This document shows positions 1 through 12,023 of a stretch of DNA of 64,000 nt, in pieces (positions within the stretch are counted from its first letter, which is position 1; every line of letters begins with the position of its first letter). The notes beneath the pieces were generated by a model. That model was not told the origin of the DNA, searched no databases, and saw only the letters and a program-made list of their open reading frames with translations. A program made the position numbers and the translations under genes. This stretch comes from Vanilla planifolia (Eukaryota; Streptophyta; Magnoliopsida; Asparagales; Orchidaceae). Location: positions 4,585,569 to 4,649,568 of the forward strand of contig CM043875.1 of NCBI GenBank assembly GCA_023846275.1, read 5' to 3'.

Positions 1-1953
1 TAATTAGGGATTAGTTGATTTATTAAGAGAATAATTATATTAATTATTAAGATTATATATTAAGCGTCGGCCGAATTCGGATTAATAACTTCGACCGACG
101 GGGGTTTGGTTCAGCGCGAAGGCCCGAACCGGTGGCGAGATCCGGTTCAGGGGATTCGGCGCGGTTCAGTGAGAAGGGGTTCTCGGCTCAGCGCGAAGGC
201 CGAACCGGCGGCGAGAACCGGGTTCACGGAAGTGCGGCGCGGTATAATGGAATAAACGGAAATTTAAATTCGGTAATTATTCCGAATTTCGGAAAATGGA
301 TAAAATTGCAAAATTGATATTTCGAATTTAGGAAAAATTCGATAATTGAGTTTTAGGGATTATTATATTTTAGAAAATTCAAGAAAAATCAGAAAATTTG
401 GAAATGAGAAATTTCGAAAATTCTGGAGATCCGTGGGTAAAGAAAAAAAATTGCCTGAAGTGGGAAAAAATGTTATCAGTGATGACAGTACAGCTGGAAA
501 CAGTCAGACAGAGGTATGGTACATGGATGCTACCAGAACAGTCAGTAATTGACAGTTGTATTGCTTGGATGGCAATGGCATGGATTGAGTCAGTTACTCA
601 GTGTTGGCATATTTTATGGATTGGCATACTGGACCGGACTACTATAGACCCTATATGATGTTTTAGGGTAGTTGTGGTAGGTAACTATGCGGTTCAGACT
701 TAGCTTCCACAGTATACATGTGACTGGTATCCGCCTTGTTGTACCTGGACACATGTTGCCGAATCTTGGAGTTAGAGATTGACAATGACTGTAGGGGCGT
801 GAGCTTCTATGGAAGTTGTTGGTAGAGGACTCCTTGGGACGGTGGCTGAGTCGATCTCTCTTGGTCCATGTGTGTAGGCCTGCGCGCCTGAGGGTGGCAG
901 GGGTGTCTCGCAGTGGCTAGCCAAGTGTGTAGGCCTGCGTGCCTTAGGGTGGCAGGGGTGTCTCACGTTGGCTAGAGATTTTGTGACTGGATCTGTCTAT
1001 AGTCTCCAGGAGATTGATCGACGAGAGACGCTGCGGTGTCGGGTGCTTAGGCGCTATGCGTGTTTCGAGATGGGCGTTCCCACTGGCACGCTACCTGGAA
1101 ACCCAGAGGAGAGCTACTCTGGTGTGACTGGGGGTGACTGTGGTTGGTCGGAGTCTGGGACTGAGAGTGCCTATCCACCTTACATTGTTATGCTGTATTC
1201 CTATATTTTTGCTATTATCCTTCTCTTGCATGTGAGTTTTACTAGCTGTCTTTCCTACTGGGCGTAGCTCATTCCTGTATTATATATTTTCAGTGGCTCG
1301 GCAGACTTGACGCTACCAGATTAGGTGGGATCGTGGTCAGCAGGATTGTGGAGGATATCTGACTTGTGATTGTCTGAGATATTCTGGTTAGTTGATTGTT
1401 GCTGTTGGATGCATTTAATGAGATTGTTATTCTCATATGTCATGTAATATGTGAGGGTAATTCTGACTTATGTTTCTGGTTGGATAATATTGCACTTGTT
1501 GGACTTGGATCTTATTCTTGTAATGTAGTTTCCATTTACTGTCTTATTTTATTGTCTTGGAGTATGGTGTGTAGAGTGCCATATTTTATCTGAGGATATT
1601 ATATATCTTTTTGTTTGATGGTGAGGTCATTACATGACTATGGAACTTAACCGTGGGGGTTCAGACTTCTATTAGATCGGTTCTCCTACCGTATGGGTTA
1701 GGAGTATTGGGTCTAGTAGGAGTAACATTGCACGAGTCCATCTGTTAATTCAGGAGTCATGAACCTGATTTGACGGTGTACCCGGTAGATGGGATCCACA
1801 TTGTTAAAGGAAAGTAGGTGTGTAATGATGTGTTATATCCTATGTTTTCGTAGGCTACTCAGGTTGGTATGGGACGATCTGAGCTGTCTATATATATAAA
1901 AAAAAAAAAAAAATGTATGCCAAAAATCAGCCTAGGAAAAATGGGGTGTAACA
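1..1953. repeat. Partial LTR of a Ty3/gypsy-like element, cut by the window edge
   Basis: This block is much richer in GC than its surroundings and has no gene-like reading frame. It contains a GC-rich part (about 62-240) with repeated GGTTCAGCGCGAAGGC-like words, a short tandem repeat, and ends abruptly at ...GGGGTGTAACA (1953), after which AT-rich DNA starts. The order (GC-rich block, AT-rich spacer, short tandem repeats, end in CA) resembles the Tekay LTR at 27481, suggesting plus orientation and a 3' or solo LTR, because no primer-binding site follows. The minus reading, starting TGTTACACCCCAT, is also a typical LTR start, so the orientation is left open. The other end and any target duplication lie outside the window. 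Confidence 0.5.
870..979. repeat. Two-copy 55-bp tandem repeat inside the LTR fragment
   Basis: Two adjacent copies start with GTGTGTAGGCCTGCG at 870 and 925 and run to ...TGGCTAG, with a few substitutions. The repeat is GC-rich and sits in the second half of the LTR, as the hairpin triplet does in the Tekay LTR. Confidence 0.85.
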
Positions 1954-3640
1954 ATTACTTTATTGTTTAGTCATATTCAATAAGTTGATACATCGTTCTA
2001 TATAAAAACATAATTATATGATGGTGATTAGGAGCTTAATTCTGGGCTTATGGAAACAAATGTCGTGAAAAACTCGAGAGAAGTGATAAAACGATGAAAA
2101 TTTTCATAGCAGCGCTACATAAAAAGACCCACATGCGTGCCTGCAAACAATGGTTTGTTGCAGTCATGCCAGAGCATGCATTGGTCTGGTGCTACATGTG
2201 AAGGCATAGGTGCATGAATAGTGCCATGGCGGGGGTAGGCTGTGCATGTGGCTAAACCGCTTGGGGTGAGGAAATTGTGAAATTTTTTTTATCAAAATCC
2301 ACATCAACATACATATTTCTTCATTGACCATAAATTTCATTCTTTCAATTGGATGAGAAAATTTTTCATTTATTAAATATTCTTCAACATACATCACATA
2401 TTCTTATAATCAATAATTCATATTCTTGTTTCAACATCTATAGATGATGGAGGTTTTTTTTGAAAGCATACACTCAAGGTTGAACTATTTGTGAAGATTG
2501 TGTTTGTGTTGGATTCTTCTCTTTGGCATTCTTGTTTCTATTTATCTTTAAAGATGGTCTTCTTTTTTATTTCTTCTATTCTTTTGAACACTCCTTTGTA
2601 TAATGTCCAACTAATATATGATGAAATATTCAAGAACTTAATTTTGGCTCATAGATAATAAGAAAATATTTAAGTTTAAGTAAAAACTCCATACAAGGTC
2701 TTACCTAAGGTATATAATCAAAATATCCTAAGATTATCGGGTAAGAAAGAAATTTCCCAAAAGCCAAGGACTTGCATAATTTCTTGAACGTTGGGGATCT
2801 CAACATGATAAGGAGAGCAATTTAGATACCCACACTCAATGTAACTCAAGTTGGTGGTGAAAGTACCAATATATACTTAAGTAGAATTCTTAAATTATAA
2901 ACAAATTAACTCAAACATTCACTTACATAAATCTAAGAAATTAGATGTGATGACTAATCCCACTTATAAAATGATAAAGTAAAATAATAGATGATTAAAT
3001 TATTTTTTTGTAATTGACATTATTGATGTTGTTAGATAATGAGTTAGGATCTCCTATTTTGATCTTTTTATTCACTTTCTTAAAGCACATTCAGAATCAC
3101 ATCATCAGATGAATGCTTATGACACCTCTCATCTCAAGCAAGCTTGGAAGCAATACTTTGTTTCTTCATTTAAAATTCTTATTTGCAACATAATGAACAT
3201 CTCTATTCATGATGTTAAAGGGGCATAATGGCCATTTGCTAAACATAGGAATATGAAAGGATACTTATGAATAATAAAAGCTACATTGTATGATTACGTT
3301 GGGATTGCATTGATTAGATTTTAACTGGGAACATCAGAAAAACTACCAATTGATCTTCAAATGACTTAAAACAAAACATATATATATATAAATAATTATA
3401 TAAATTAAAGAAAAAAACTAAAATATATTGATAAATAGGGATATATTTTAATCAAACCCCTAATCTAATGATAGAGATAATAAAGGCTAATAAGAAGAAG
3501 ACGAGTTAATTTTATCACAACTTCATGTTTAAATAAAACTAGTATATCTCAAAGTTGAACATCTACTTGATATGTAGAACACTATTATGTCACCAACATT
3601 TTTACAATTGTACAATTAAACTTATTTCCTTCAATATTCT
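1954..3640. other. AT-rich intergenic DNA, no gene seen
   Basis: The stretch is AT-rich with short open frames broken by stops in all frames. I recognise no protein motif, RNA gene or clear repeat boundary. It is probably old, decayed transposon sequence. Confidence 0.4.
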
Positions 3641-3649
3641 TTTTGATGA

Positions 3650-4450
3650 TGTTTCCATAAATCTGACAGAGTTTTTTTGCTTCATTCTTCAAGGATTTGG
3701 TATCGATCTTCTTAGTTGTATTACCCTTTTCATTTTTTTATAATGGTTTACTTTTGGATCATCTTTGGACAATCTCTAGCGTAATATCCAATTTCATTAC
3801 AAATCAACATTGCTCTCCTATTTCCAATAATTTCTTAGAAGCAACTTGTTATATATTTAACATTGAGTCTCTTTTTCTATTGCAATGATAATATGTTGGG
3901 ATCCTTGCTTAGCTTCTTTGATCTTCTTGCCTTTAAATTTACTTTATGAAGGGATTGTTCCTTTTTTTTTTTCTTTCCTCTCTTTTCTTTATCCTCCTTG
4001 ATTGTTTGCCTTTGCTTTACACTTATAATCATCTCTTTATAAGTGGAGAATTGTAATACATTTTTAATAAAATATTTTTAACCATTTTTGGAATATGTAA
4101 CATTTTTGTTTTTTGATAATATTAGCTTTGATTATGTGCACCAGTTTGGATAGTAACTATTATAGCTTAATACTAGTTATATATTTTCTATATATGCTTG
4201 TCAAGTAGTTTTGCCCTTTATCTTTTATTATTACTAGGACATACCATCTAGTGAATGTTTGGTGAGATTCCTTTCAAGACATTTTTAGATCATGTGGCTC
4301 TTTTATACATAACTTTTGTTGCTTCCTCTATCTTGACTTCGCTATTAAAGATCAAATTCACTATGAAGTACTTCTTGTGCTCCAAGATGCCATATTATCA
4401 TAGAGCATTTCTACCTTTTTAAGAAAATTTCAACTTGAAAAGGAACAAAC
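3650..4450 (-). pseudogene. Decayed gag of an LTR retrotransposon with a zinc-knuckle relic
   Basis: Read on the minus strand, the segment carries CNEIGYYARDCPKMIQK (codons ending near 3750). This is the second half of a retroviral-type CCHC knuckle: the first Cys is lost and the His is replaced by Tyr. Upstream in translation is a Lys/Glu/Arg-rich stretch (around 3950-4040), as is usual before Ty3/gypsy knuckles. Before that (around 4290-4400) are weak traces of the gag core. Stops and frame changes are frequent, so it is non-functional. A caulimovirid coat-protein knuckle would look similar, but the surrounding gag-like layout fits a Ty3/gypsy element better. Confidence 0.45.
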
Positions 4451-4796
4451 ATCATAAATTATTCCACAAATTGATTTGATTGGCACCATTTCACTTGATC
4501 TTTTCTTTTTCTTGAGATGAACTCTTGTGAACATTGCATATTTATTATCATCTTCGTATTCAAGTTCTCTTCTTTAGGAGATTTGTCTTGCATTAAAGTG
4601 CTGTTTGAGCTTAATGCATCCTTGACAAATGAGTTGAGGTTTTCAAATGTCATGACTATAATTAAACTACAGTATAATGAAAACATTTTCTTTGCAATTT
4701 TCGTTAAAATTAGTTATGTATAAAAATCAATCATAACATCAACCTCAATAAAATAAACATTTCATCATATGATTTCAAACAATCGATTCACATTTC

Positions 4797-4798
<2 letters not shown>

Positions 4799-4838
<40 letters not shown>
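4799..4838. repeat. (TA)n microsatellite
   Basis: Uninterrupted TA dinucleotide run of about 40 bp. Confidence 0.95.
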
Positions 4839-4841
<3 letters not shown>

Positions 4842-6840
4842 CTTTCTTATTCGTATTCTAATTCTCGATACCATCTTATGATATTTTATACATTATCATA
4901 TATTCTAGTATAATATCATTGTTATTGATCATTTCATAATCATATGCGTCTTCTCATCTATACGAGTTATTCTTCATAATATTTTTTTCATTCTCTTCGT
5001 TTCATTTCATATCTTTTTCTTTTTTGCTAAACTTTTTTAATATACAAATCATATTGTGTGATTGTGAGCTTCTTATTGTACAATCTTCTAGGTTTACTTT
5101 TTATTTGTAGGATCGATCAATGTGATCTCTTTCTCTTTCTCTCCTTATAATTATATATGTATGATACTACATGATTTCATATAGTAACTTATATGCCTTA
5201 TCGATCTAGTTTAATGTACCAAAGCGTTATGTGATCATACTAGTACAATTTTCTAAATTGTATTATATAATTATTTTGTGTCTACTGATTTCATTCTTTT
5301 TTTGTTTGTATCATACTATGATCTTTGTGATCTTTCTAAGTCTATTTATGATATCAACTATATAATTCTTAATTTCATATTATATGATATTTTGATTTTT
5401 TTAATATTCTATTCCTTCTCTATTTATACTATCTAATAATCTGTAAGATTTTTTTTGTTAACCCACTTATTAAATCGTATTGTATGATAATATAGTATCA
5501 TATTATCCTTTGAGTAAAAATTTTAAGAACTAGATGACTCTTCAATCTATCGATGATATCATCCATCTTGTGCTTAGGAAGTAAACACCATTCAAAAAGT
5601 AGCACTATTTTTATTAAGTGTTATTAGAGCTAATTCCCATGTCTCAAAAGAAATGAATGTAGAGAATTCTTTATTTATAGTTTTTTTCCATTAAGGGTAA
5701 CCTTGAGCTCTTTGACAAATTTTAGTGATAAACACATGAAAATTTAGTGGCATAACAAGAGCATCTTAAATTATGAAGAAGGGTATGATCATGTTTAAGA
5801 TGCGCACTAAAGGATTATTTGTGTTGTCATAAAGTTATATGCAGGTTAAGATAAAAAAAAAATAACAGTGATAATACTGGTGAAAAAAATATCTATGATA
5901 AAGAAAAATAACAAAAAGATATGAACTAGATAATTTGATATCAATAGTGGTTAATAATGAGATAATCTCTTTTGACTTCTTAGAAGTAATGTCATCAATG
6001 AAAAGAGGAGTAGGGTCTAACCATGGTGGTAAAGGAATGTTTGAGAGGATTTGTTATACTAGTTATGATTGCAAAGGTTATGGAGTTAATTAAAAAAAAA
6101 GTGATATTCATAATGCAATACTCTTTTTAGGCACACCATCCCAAATAAGATGGAAGACAGTGATGGTAGTAGCCCTATACTTTTGGATATTATTTGAATA
6201 AAAAGCATAAAATAAAATCAAATATATGATATTATTTTATTAATTTGTATTATTTTATTAAGAGATATAAGGACAACATGTTCAATATAAGATTCTTAAT
6301 GAAATAAAAAAAAACTCAAAGCACAAATTTCTAAATAAACTAAAAAACATCAATAGAGTGAAGTATCTAAATACTAGCAAATTGAGTTGTGATTTTATTT
6401 ATAGAATCTAAAATCTATCTATCGAGACGAAAATTCAAGTTACTCAAAAAAAAATATCGACAAAAATGTTAAAAATAATGAGATCAATTGAAACAAAACA
6501 TCATAATGAATATCTCAAAACAATAATGGTTAAGAACATCAAGTTGAATGATTAATTTGAATAATGTATTATGTTCACCTAATTTCAATTATAATTTGAC
6601 GTTTATTAGCAAGTCCACTTTAGATTCAATTTGAAGAATTATATATTTTTAAAATAATTATGTATTATTTGGGTTGTTATTAATAAATGGTGATTAGATT
6701 GGTTTAACAAAAGGGAAGACCCTAAATAGCTTGAAAAGATTATACAAGAAGAATTTGCATAACAGAGCCAATTTTAAATAAAGTTTAAAAAAATTCTCAA
6801 TTAATCAAAATTAATTGATGGAACTTAGGTTTAAGTAGTT
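4839..6840. other. AT-rich intergenic DNA, no gene seen
   Basis: No coding frame or RNA gene is supported. The first part (4840-5560) is rich in ATCAT/TATGAT words like those in LTR remnants elsewhere in the window (14.4-15.1, 57.4-57.8 kb), so it may be an old LTR fragment, but I could not align it firmly. Confidence 0.35.
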
Positions 6841-7222
6841 GTCAGCATTGGACAGCATCTGCAACCTCGTCACCGACCACGCAACACTGCAAAAAGACCA
6901 TAAGAACCTTCTGCGCACAAACAAACACAATAATAAATATTAAAATCCAAAAAACTTTCCCACAATTAATCGAAACTCCGCTGTTTCAATTCCTTTTTTC
7001 GAAGCATGGGACAAAAAATAGAACACAAAAAATCAATAATTCAAAATTATTCCAAGGAAAAAGGGGGGGCAGGGGTGGCAGTTTAGTTATTTAGTGAAAA
7101 AGTAAGGCCATTTCTAAACTTTGTAGCTTTCGTAAACCTCCGTGCTTTCTGTTCTAGTGGATTCCGCACTTTCCCTACACAGTTCTCTATTAGTTCTCCC
7201 ATCGTCTCTCAGCTTTCTACGC
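6841..7222 (+). promoter_or_regulatory. 5' flank and probable 5' UTR of the At4g22758-like gene
   Basis: Base composition shifts from AT-rich to mixed sequence here. A pyrimidine-rich tract (about 7145-7220) lies directly before the ATG, as is common in plant 5' UTRs and core promoters. I see no convincing TATA box, so the transcription start is not placed. Confidence 0.35.
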
Positions 7223-8251
7223 ATGCCTGAGAAAATCCCCCGAGTACTACGATCCACGGCGCACGGCAGAAGCAGGATTCCCCGTATTCCTCATGCCGAT
7301 CAACTGCCAACGCCCCCCCGCCGACCAATGCGCGGAAAAGCCTCACGGATTCTTCCCCGCTGCGCCTCGGAACCAATGATGTTGACCGTGAGGATGCTTG
7401 CTTCCGGAGATCGTCGATCCGATTTCCGGATTCCACGTCCTCTATCCACCTCCGACACCGTTTGGCTGACGCGTTGGTGGTCCAGGTCTCCTTCACCCTC
7501 CGCGACCGACGCCACGGAGGTAGGTTAATTAGATCGGTTATGAATCTGAAGCTTTTGGGAAATTTTTGATGTGCGATCTATGAGGAGAACTCTGAGGAGT
7601 AGATTGCTTGATTTGGGACACAGCAGGCCAAGGTAATCGTGAACGTGGCTGTGGAGGGGAGCCCGGGGCCGGTGATGGCGATGGTACGGTTCGGTGCGAG
7701 CGTCGAGGAGGCTATCGGTGTCGTCGTCGAAAAGTACGGCCGCGAGGGGCGCAGCCCGCGGCTCAACCTTGAAGAAACGGGATCTTTCGAGCTCCATCAT
7801 TCCCCCTTCAGCATGCAGAGTAACCAACTTCTTCTCGTAATCTCGTTTTCTTCTTCTGTTTGTTTACTAAAATTTTGACTAATTAATTATAAATTCATTA
7901 TATACATATGTGATCAGGTGACTTAGTTCAAACTAAACCACGGCTTTTAAAACAGGAGTTCTTTAACTCTTGGCAGGTCTTAATAAGAGCGACAAGATTG
8001 GAGAGGTAGGGGGAAGGAGCTTCTACCTCCGTACCCGAAGATACAGCAGTAGCTTTACTAATGGAATGGAATCGAGTGTTCTCAGCTTCAACGATGATTG
8101 CTATGTGATCAATCAGGCTGCAGCTCATGAAGAACAGAACCCATTAGTGCTCACGCATGAACTTGTCTCCACCGTGGGTGTAAAGCTGGAGAGGATACGA
8201 AGGCGAGCAAGGAAAGTCTGTAGGCTTCTCTCCTGTCTTCTCTGTGAGTGA
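7223..8251 (+). CDS. At4g22758-like (DUF7054) protein, 3 exons
   Basis: Assembled from exons 7223-7519, 7627-7819 and 7977-8251 (about 254 aa), with introns 7520-7626 and 7820-7976 bounded by GT-AG. The start ATG opens MPEKIPR, and a Met-Pro-Glu plus basic, Pro-rich N-terminus is what I recall for this plant family. The conserved core lies at about residues 100-182: VNVAVEGSPGPV (105-116 region), GREGRSPRL (137-145), FELHHSPFS (153-161), then GEVGGRSFYLR (172-182). Intron 2 splits the Ser164 codon; joining gives S-L-N-K, the expected family sequence, and this fixes the splice sites. An alternative exon-2 start at 7624 would add one Gln. The tail ends in a basic RRRARK stretch and a Cys-rich LLSCLLCE. 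The core is thought to have a ubiquitin-like fold; its molecular role is unknown. No transposon interrupts the gene, and codon frames are intact. Confidence 0.85.
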
Positions 8252-10950
8252 TGCCGTTCTTTGTACCTTTTTTTTTTTATCCATTTAGTTGTTTATAGTA
8301 TTTCATGAAGGAGAGCCATTTGTTTTGTTTGATGGCTCTATAATTTCTATGTGTACTTGTTGAAACGAATATTACTATATTGCGAAACAAAGGAATGAAT
8401 TCACTGGTTCATATATGCTTTTGGTCTGCTAAATGTGAGAAATTTTCTTTCTAATTAGTTCATTCTCAAATCCAATGAAGAAGAAAGGATTTAGAGATTG
8501 AAAACATAATATTCTCCACCATATTAAATTTACATTCGAATAAGAGTTTAACTGATCATTCATGGGAATTTGGTGCAAGTGCTGAGATATGTTCCCTGCA
8601 AATTTCTAGATTATTTTGTGTTTTCTATAGTTGTTTATGTAATATAGCTATTCATTTCTTATTGTTCCTTCTAGTTTTTAAGGGACACATAGGTCAATTC
8701 CTCCTACTTCCTTTGGGCATAGATTGCTTCCTTTGGTTCTATTTTGAGTGCACCTCTTGCTGATTGTTTGATTAGGAAGAGGCAAGAGAGGTTCAATCAA
8801 AGATTTAAATGAAAGCTTGATGTCACTTTGAGTCATTTAGAGTTATGGGAAACAAAGCATGATATCCAAAATGCCACGGTTAATTAAGTAGGAATCATGA
8901 GGTTGGTTCATCTAGTCCTAAAGATTGGATCATTTGATTGCTCACTAGATTGTTCATTGTCATTGATAAAAAAGCAACAGTATAAGGACTTTTGGTGAAT
9001 TCAATCAGAGCTTGATTGGAATGCCAAATTTCTCTAATGAAGTATTAGGAAAATTAGCCATATCAAGTTGGAATTTCATTTTGAATTGACTTGATTTGCA
9101 TTAGTTGTTTAAATGCTTTGCTATAAGGATTATTTTAGAAATAGTTGATTGATTCATATATATCTCGCTTTAGGGATGAATAGAGATTGAATAAAATTAT
9201 TGAAAGCTTTTTTATTTTCACCATTAGATTAGAGAATTGAGGACTAGGATAGCCAAGGTATTTTGATGTTCTTTAATATTTTTTCGTGAATCTATTCATA
9301 TAAGCTATTTCGGTTATATATATGAAGGAAATAGTAGAACCATATTAAGCTATCTTATTTTTGGAATAAATTTTTTGAGTGAATTATTTTGTAGAAACAT
9401 GTGAGGTGGCCACCACTGCTTAGTTGGTCCCCCCTTCCCTTCTTCTTCTATTAAGATTTAGATAATGATTAGAATTAAGTTTTGCTTATTTTATCATTGA
9501 GAGAACTTTTTTCAAAGAAAAATACAAAATCTAGATTTTGTATCTAAGATGGAGACAAGATAGTTAAAGCATGGGATGTGACCATTTTAAATTCATATTA
9601 AAAAAGTTATTATTTATAATTGTCAAATGATTTAAGTTGTATGGTTATACTCGAACATGTTCTTTCCCGGGAAATTAAAGCATAATTATGATAAAGAAAT
9701 AAATTGATAGTTGATTGAATTTTAGAAACATAGGATATTCTTTTTATAACCAATGGATCTATTGATTTTTAATTTAATAACTCTCCCATCTAGTGTCTCT
9801 ACTCTTCTTCCAAATCAATTAGTAGTTCGAAAAGCCACCCAAATTGGTGGCACAATCCATGATTGTGGAAGAGAAAGATCATAGTGTTGTAATACACCTT
9901 TGTGAAATGTTATGCATTAGTGTTCGAAGTAAAAGGTTTTGCTTTTGTTTGAGGTGATCATTGCAAAATGGATGTTAAACTATTTAAAAAATATTTTTGT
10001 AATATATTTGAGAGATAACTAACTATATAATTTGTAATAAATTTATTTTTCATTTTAATTTACTTGTTTGTATTCATCATGATGAAGCAAGTTTAAAATA
10101 CAAAAAGGTGGGTTCATATTTCATCTCAAATCTAGAACAATGTCTTCAACCTAAAGAAATAAACTAATATAGATTATATTGTTAAAGTGAATACATTAGA
10201 GCAGGTAGTATCTACAAATTGTTAAAGTAATTTGGACGAGAATAGTTTTAGAATACATGTATCAATCTATGACTTTGTTGACAAAGGAATGATCTAATCG
10301 AAATTGTGTTTCAAGAATTAAGTCACTATAGTTTTTTTTGAGAACTCTCAATTTTTCAAAGTGACATGCATTTCATTAATTGCTTCACATTAGAGATTTT
10401 ACATTAATATTAAATAAGTTGGTAATCTTTTAATTTTTGAATGGATTAATATTAAATAAGGTTATAATTGGGCCAATATTTAGATAATATTTCTATAGTA
10501 AAATTATATTTATTTTTTATTCAATTTTCCAACGAAAGTAATGGTAGATGTGATGCCGGGTGTCGAGAGTTAGTGGGGGCGGACGAGAATATGGGGGCTG
10601 GTGGCGGGTATTGTCTAAGTATTGTTTTTCTTCAATCAATGGAAAATTTATTGCACGAGGTGTGTTGGAATTCATACAAGGGAATCAACTCCAGCCATGA
10701 CTTATTGTTTTCAAATAGAAGTATCAATTTACTGCAAGATTGGAAAATATTAATCGATCTGGTTTTTTTATTAAGTGAAGTTAGAAAATTTACAAGTTGT
10801 CTGTGAACCGGAACCAAATCTAAAGTAGTAATAAATCATATCAGTTAAAATATTTACAATATCTTTATCGATTTAACCTATTTTTTAAATCAAGTCGAAT
10901 TTGCAATTAAGCTTTTCAGCATTTTTTTTTTCCATAATTGCGACATTGAC
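8252..10950. other. Intergenic DNA, no gene seen
   Basis: This covers the 3' flank of the At4g22758-like gene followed by AT-rich DNA. Short open frames, such as one across 10468-10806, begin at non-ATG codons and show no recognisable motif. No repeat boundary with confirmed duplications was found. Confidence 0.35.
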
Positions 10951-11400
10951 TCTTCACTTGTTGTCCATCTCGACCCACGAGCTTCAACACGTCTACTTTT
11001 CGCTTGTCAACACGTGCCAATAAAGCACTCCCCAAAAGTCTTCAAACCAAGTAAAAATAAATAAATAAAAATGGGTTAAAAAATAAAATTTATAAATACA
11101 AAATACCATTGAGGAAAAAAGAGTAATGGAACTACGAAGTGGGGCCCAAATGTGGTGCTATTTTAAAGGTTAAATGGGCCCGAAATGCAAACTTTATCCC
11201 AAAAATTTGCATTGAAGCTCTCCAAGAAAGCACGCGCAGCCAAAGAGGAAAACGACGCCATCACGTGTAAGGCGCGCAGTGAGCGTACGTTATCATTAAA
11301 AATAACCGTCGGATAAAAATCAAACGGTATAAATGGAATGGAAATATTAAAAAACTGGAAATAATCTACTCACAAAATATTTTTACATATTTCTATAAAA
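10951..11400. promoter_or_regulatory. G-box and GGGCCC motif cluster downstream of the minus-strand gene
   Basis: The segment contains two CACGTG G-boxes (11011-11016 and 11262-11267) and two GGGCCC-containing words near 11142 and 11177, typical of plant promoters (bZIP/bHLH and TCP site II type). It lies 3' of the gene on the minus strand, so it would be an unusual place for that gene's own promoter. It could drive an antisense or unannotated transcript, or be chance. Motifs are seen; function is inferred. Confidence 0.3.
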
Positions 11401-11489
11401 AATTGAAAACATAGAGGAGTTTTTTTTTTCCTCCTTTGTTCACCGACCCTGAACAATCGCTACCAAAATACGATCGCTCCGGCGAGATC

Positions 11490-12023
11490 TTAACCCTTCT
11501 TATGCCGAAAAGCTTTGAAGAAGCTCGGAAACGCCCATCGCAGTCCCTTCCCACCCCCATCTCCGGCTCTCCCACCGGGAAATACTCTCTCTCGATCGCC
11601 ACAGCTTACCTCCACCGCAGTCTTCGAGAAGGATCGAAACATGGCCCATCGCTGCCTTCTTTCCCGCTCCGCTCCGCAGTCCTCCCTGGTTAAATCCACT
11701 CTGGGAAGGAGGGACTGGAATGCGGCTGATCGGGACCGGCGGAAGGCGGGCTCACCGTCGATCAGACTCCCCAAGCGTCCGACCGCCCCAAAAGCGCTGC
11801 CGACGCTAGATCTGGGCGGATCGAAGGAAGAGAGGAAAGATAGAGAGGAAGAAGATGAGGAGGAGGAGGACGGGAGACATCCGCATGGCCGTAGGCTGGC
11901 ACAGTCCGGGCAGAGGACGATGAGGCGTTCGCGGAGGCAAACGGGGCAAACGCCGCGGGGAGGCAGGTAGGGATGCTTCTCGCATCTCCATAGCTCCTCC
12001 TCGCAGTAATACGATTCTTTCAT
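11490..12023 (-). CDS. Small plant protein with OCTOPUS/DUF740-type Cys/His N-terminal motif
   Basis: Single-exon frame of 177 aa. I chose the ATG at 12023 (MKESYYCEEELW) because the same frame extends upstream only through a GTG codon. Residues about 13-50 carry RCEKHP, then GVCPVCLRERL, then CPDC, a compact Cys/His pattern found at the N-terminus of plant OCTOPUS-like (DUF740) proteins and smaller relatives. It may bind zinc, which is inference. A Ser-rich run follows, then a Gly/Arg-rich region, and the protein ends in a conserved-looking basic tail, SFFKAFRHKKG. At 177 aa it is much shorter than OCTOPUS itself, so it belongs to the short relatives of unknown function rather than being a truncated OCTOPUS. 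GC content is far above that of the flanking DNA. No intron is needed. The opposite strand is also open across it but shows no motif. Confidence 0.75.
   Translation of the reverse strand: MKESYYCEEELWRCEKHPYLPPRGVCPVCLRERLIVLCPDCASLRPCGCLPSSSSSSSSSLSFLSSFDPPRSSVGSAFGAVGRLGSLIDGEPAFRRSRSAAFQSLLPRVDLTREDCGAERERRQRWAMFRSFSKTAVEVSCGDRERVFPGGRAGDGGGKGLRWAFPSFFKAFRHKKG

Noticed and set aside
3650..4450. Caulimovirus-like integrated sequence suggested by the YARDCP zinc-knuckle piece
   Set aside because: Similar knuckles occur in Ty3/gypsy gag; the preceding Lys/Glu-rich stretch and gag-core traces fit a retrotransposon, and no viral RT or movement-protein motif is nearby.
7209..7496. 95-codon minus-strand frame opposite exon 1 of the At4g22758-like gene
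   Set aside because: Antisense shadow of a GC-rich exon; other minus frames at 7300-7827 were rejected for the same reason.
10468..10806. 112-codon frame in AT-rich DNA
   Set aside because: No ATG-supported start, no recognisable domain, and AT-rich codon use like the surrounding non-coding DNA.
11515..11970. 151-codon open frame on the plus strand opposite the Cys/His-motif gene
   Set aside because: It is the antisense of a recognisable GC-rich gene, has low-complexity Arg/Glu composition and no family motif.
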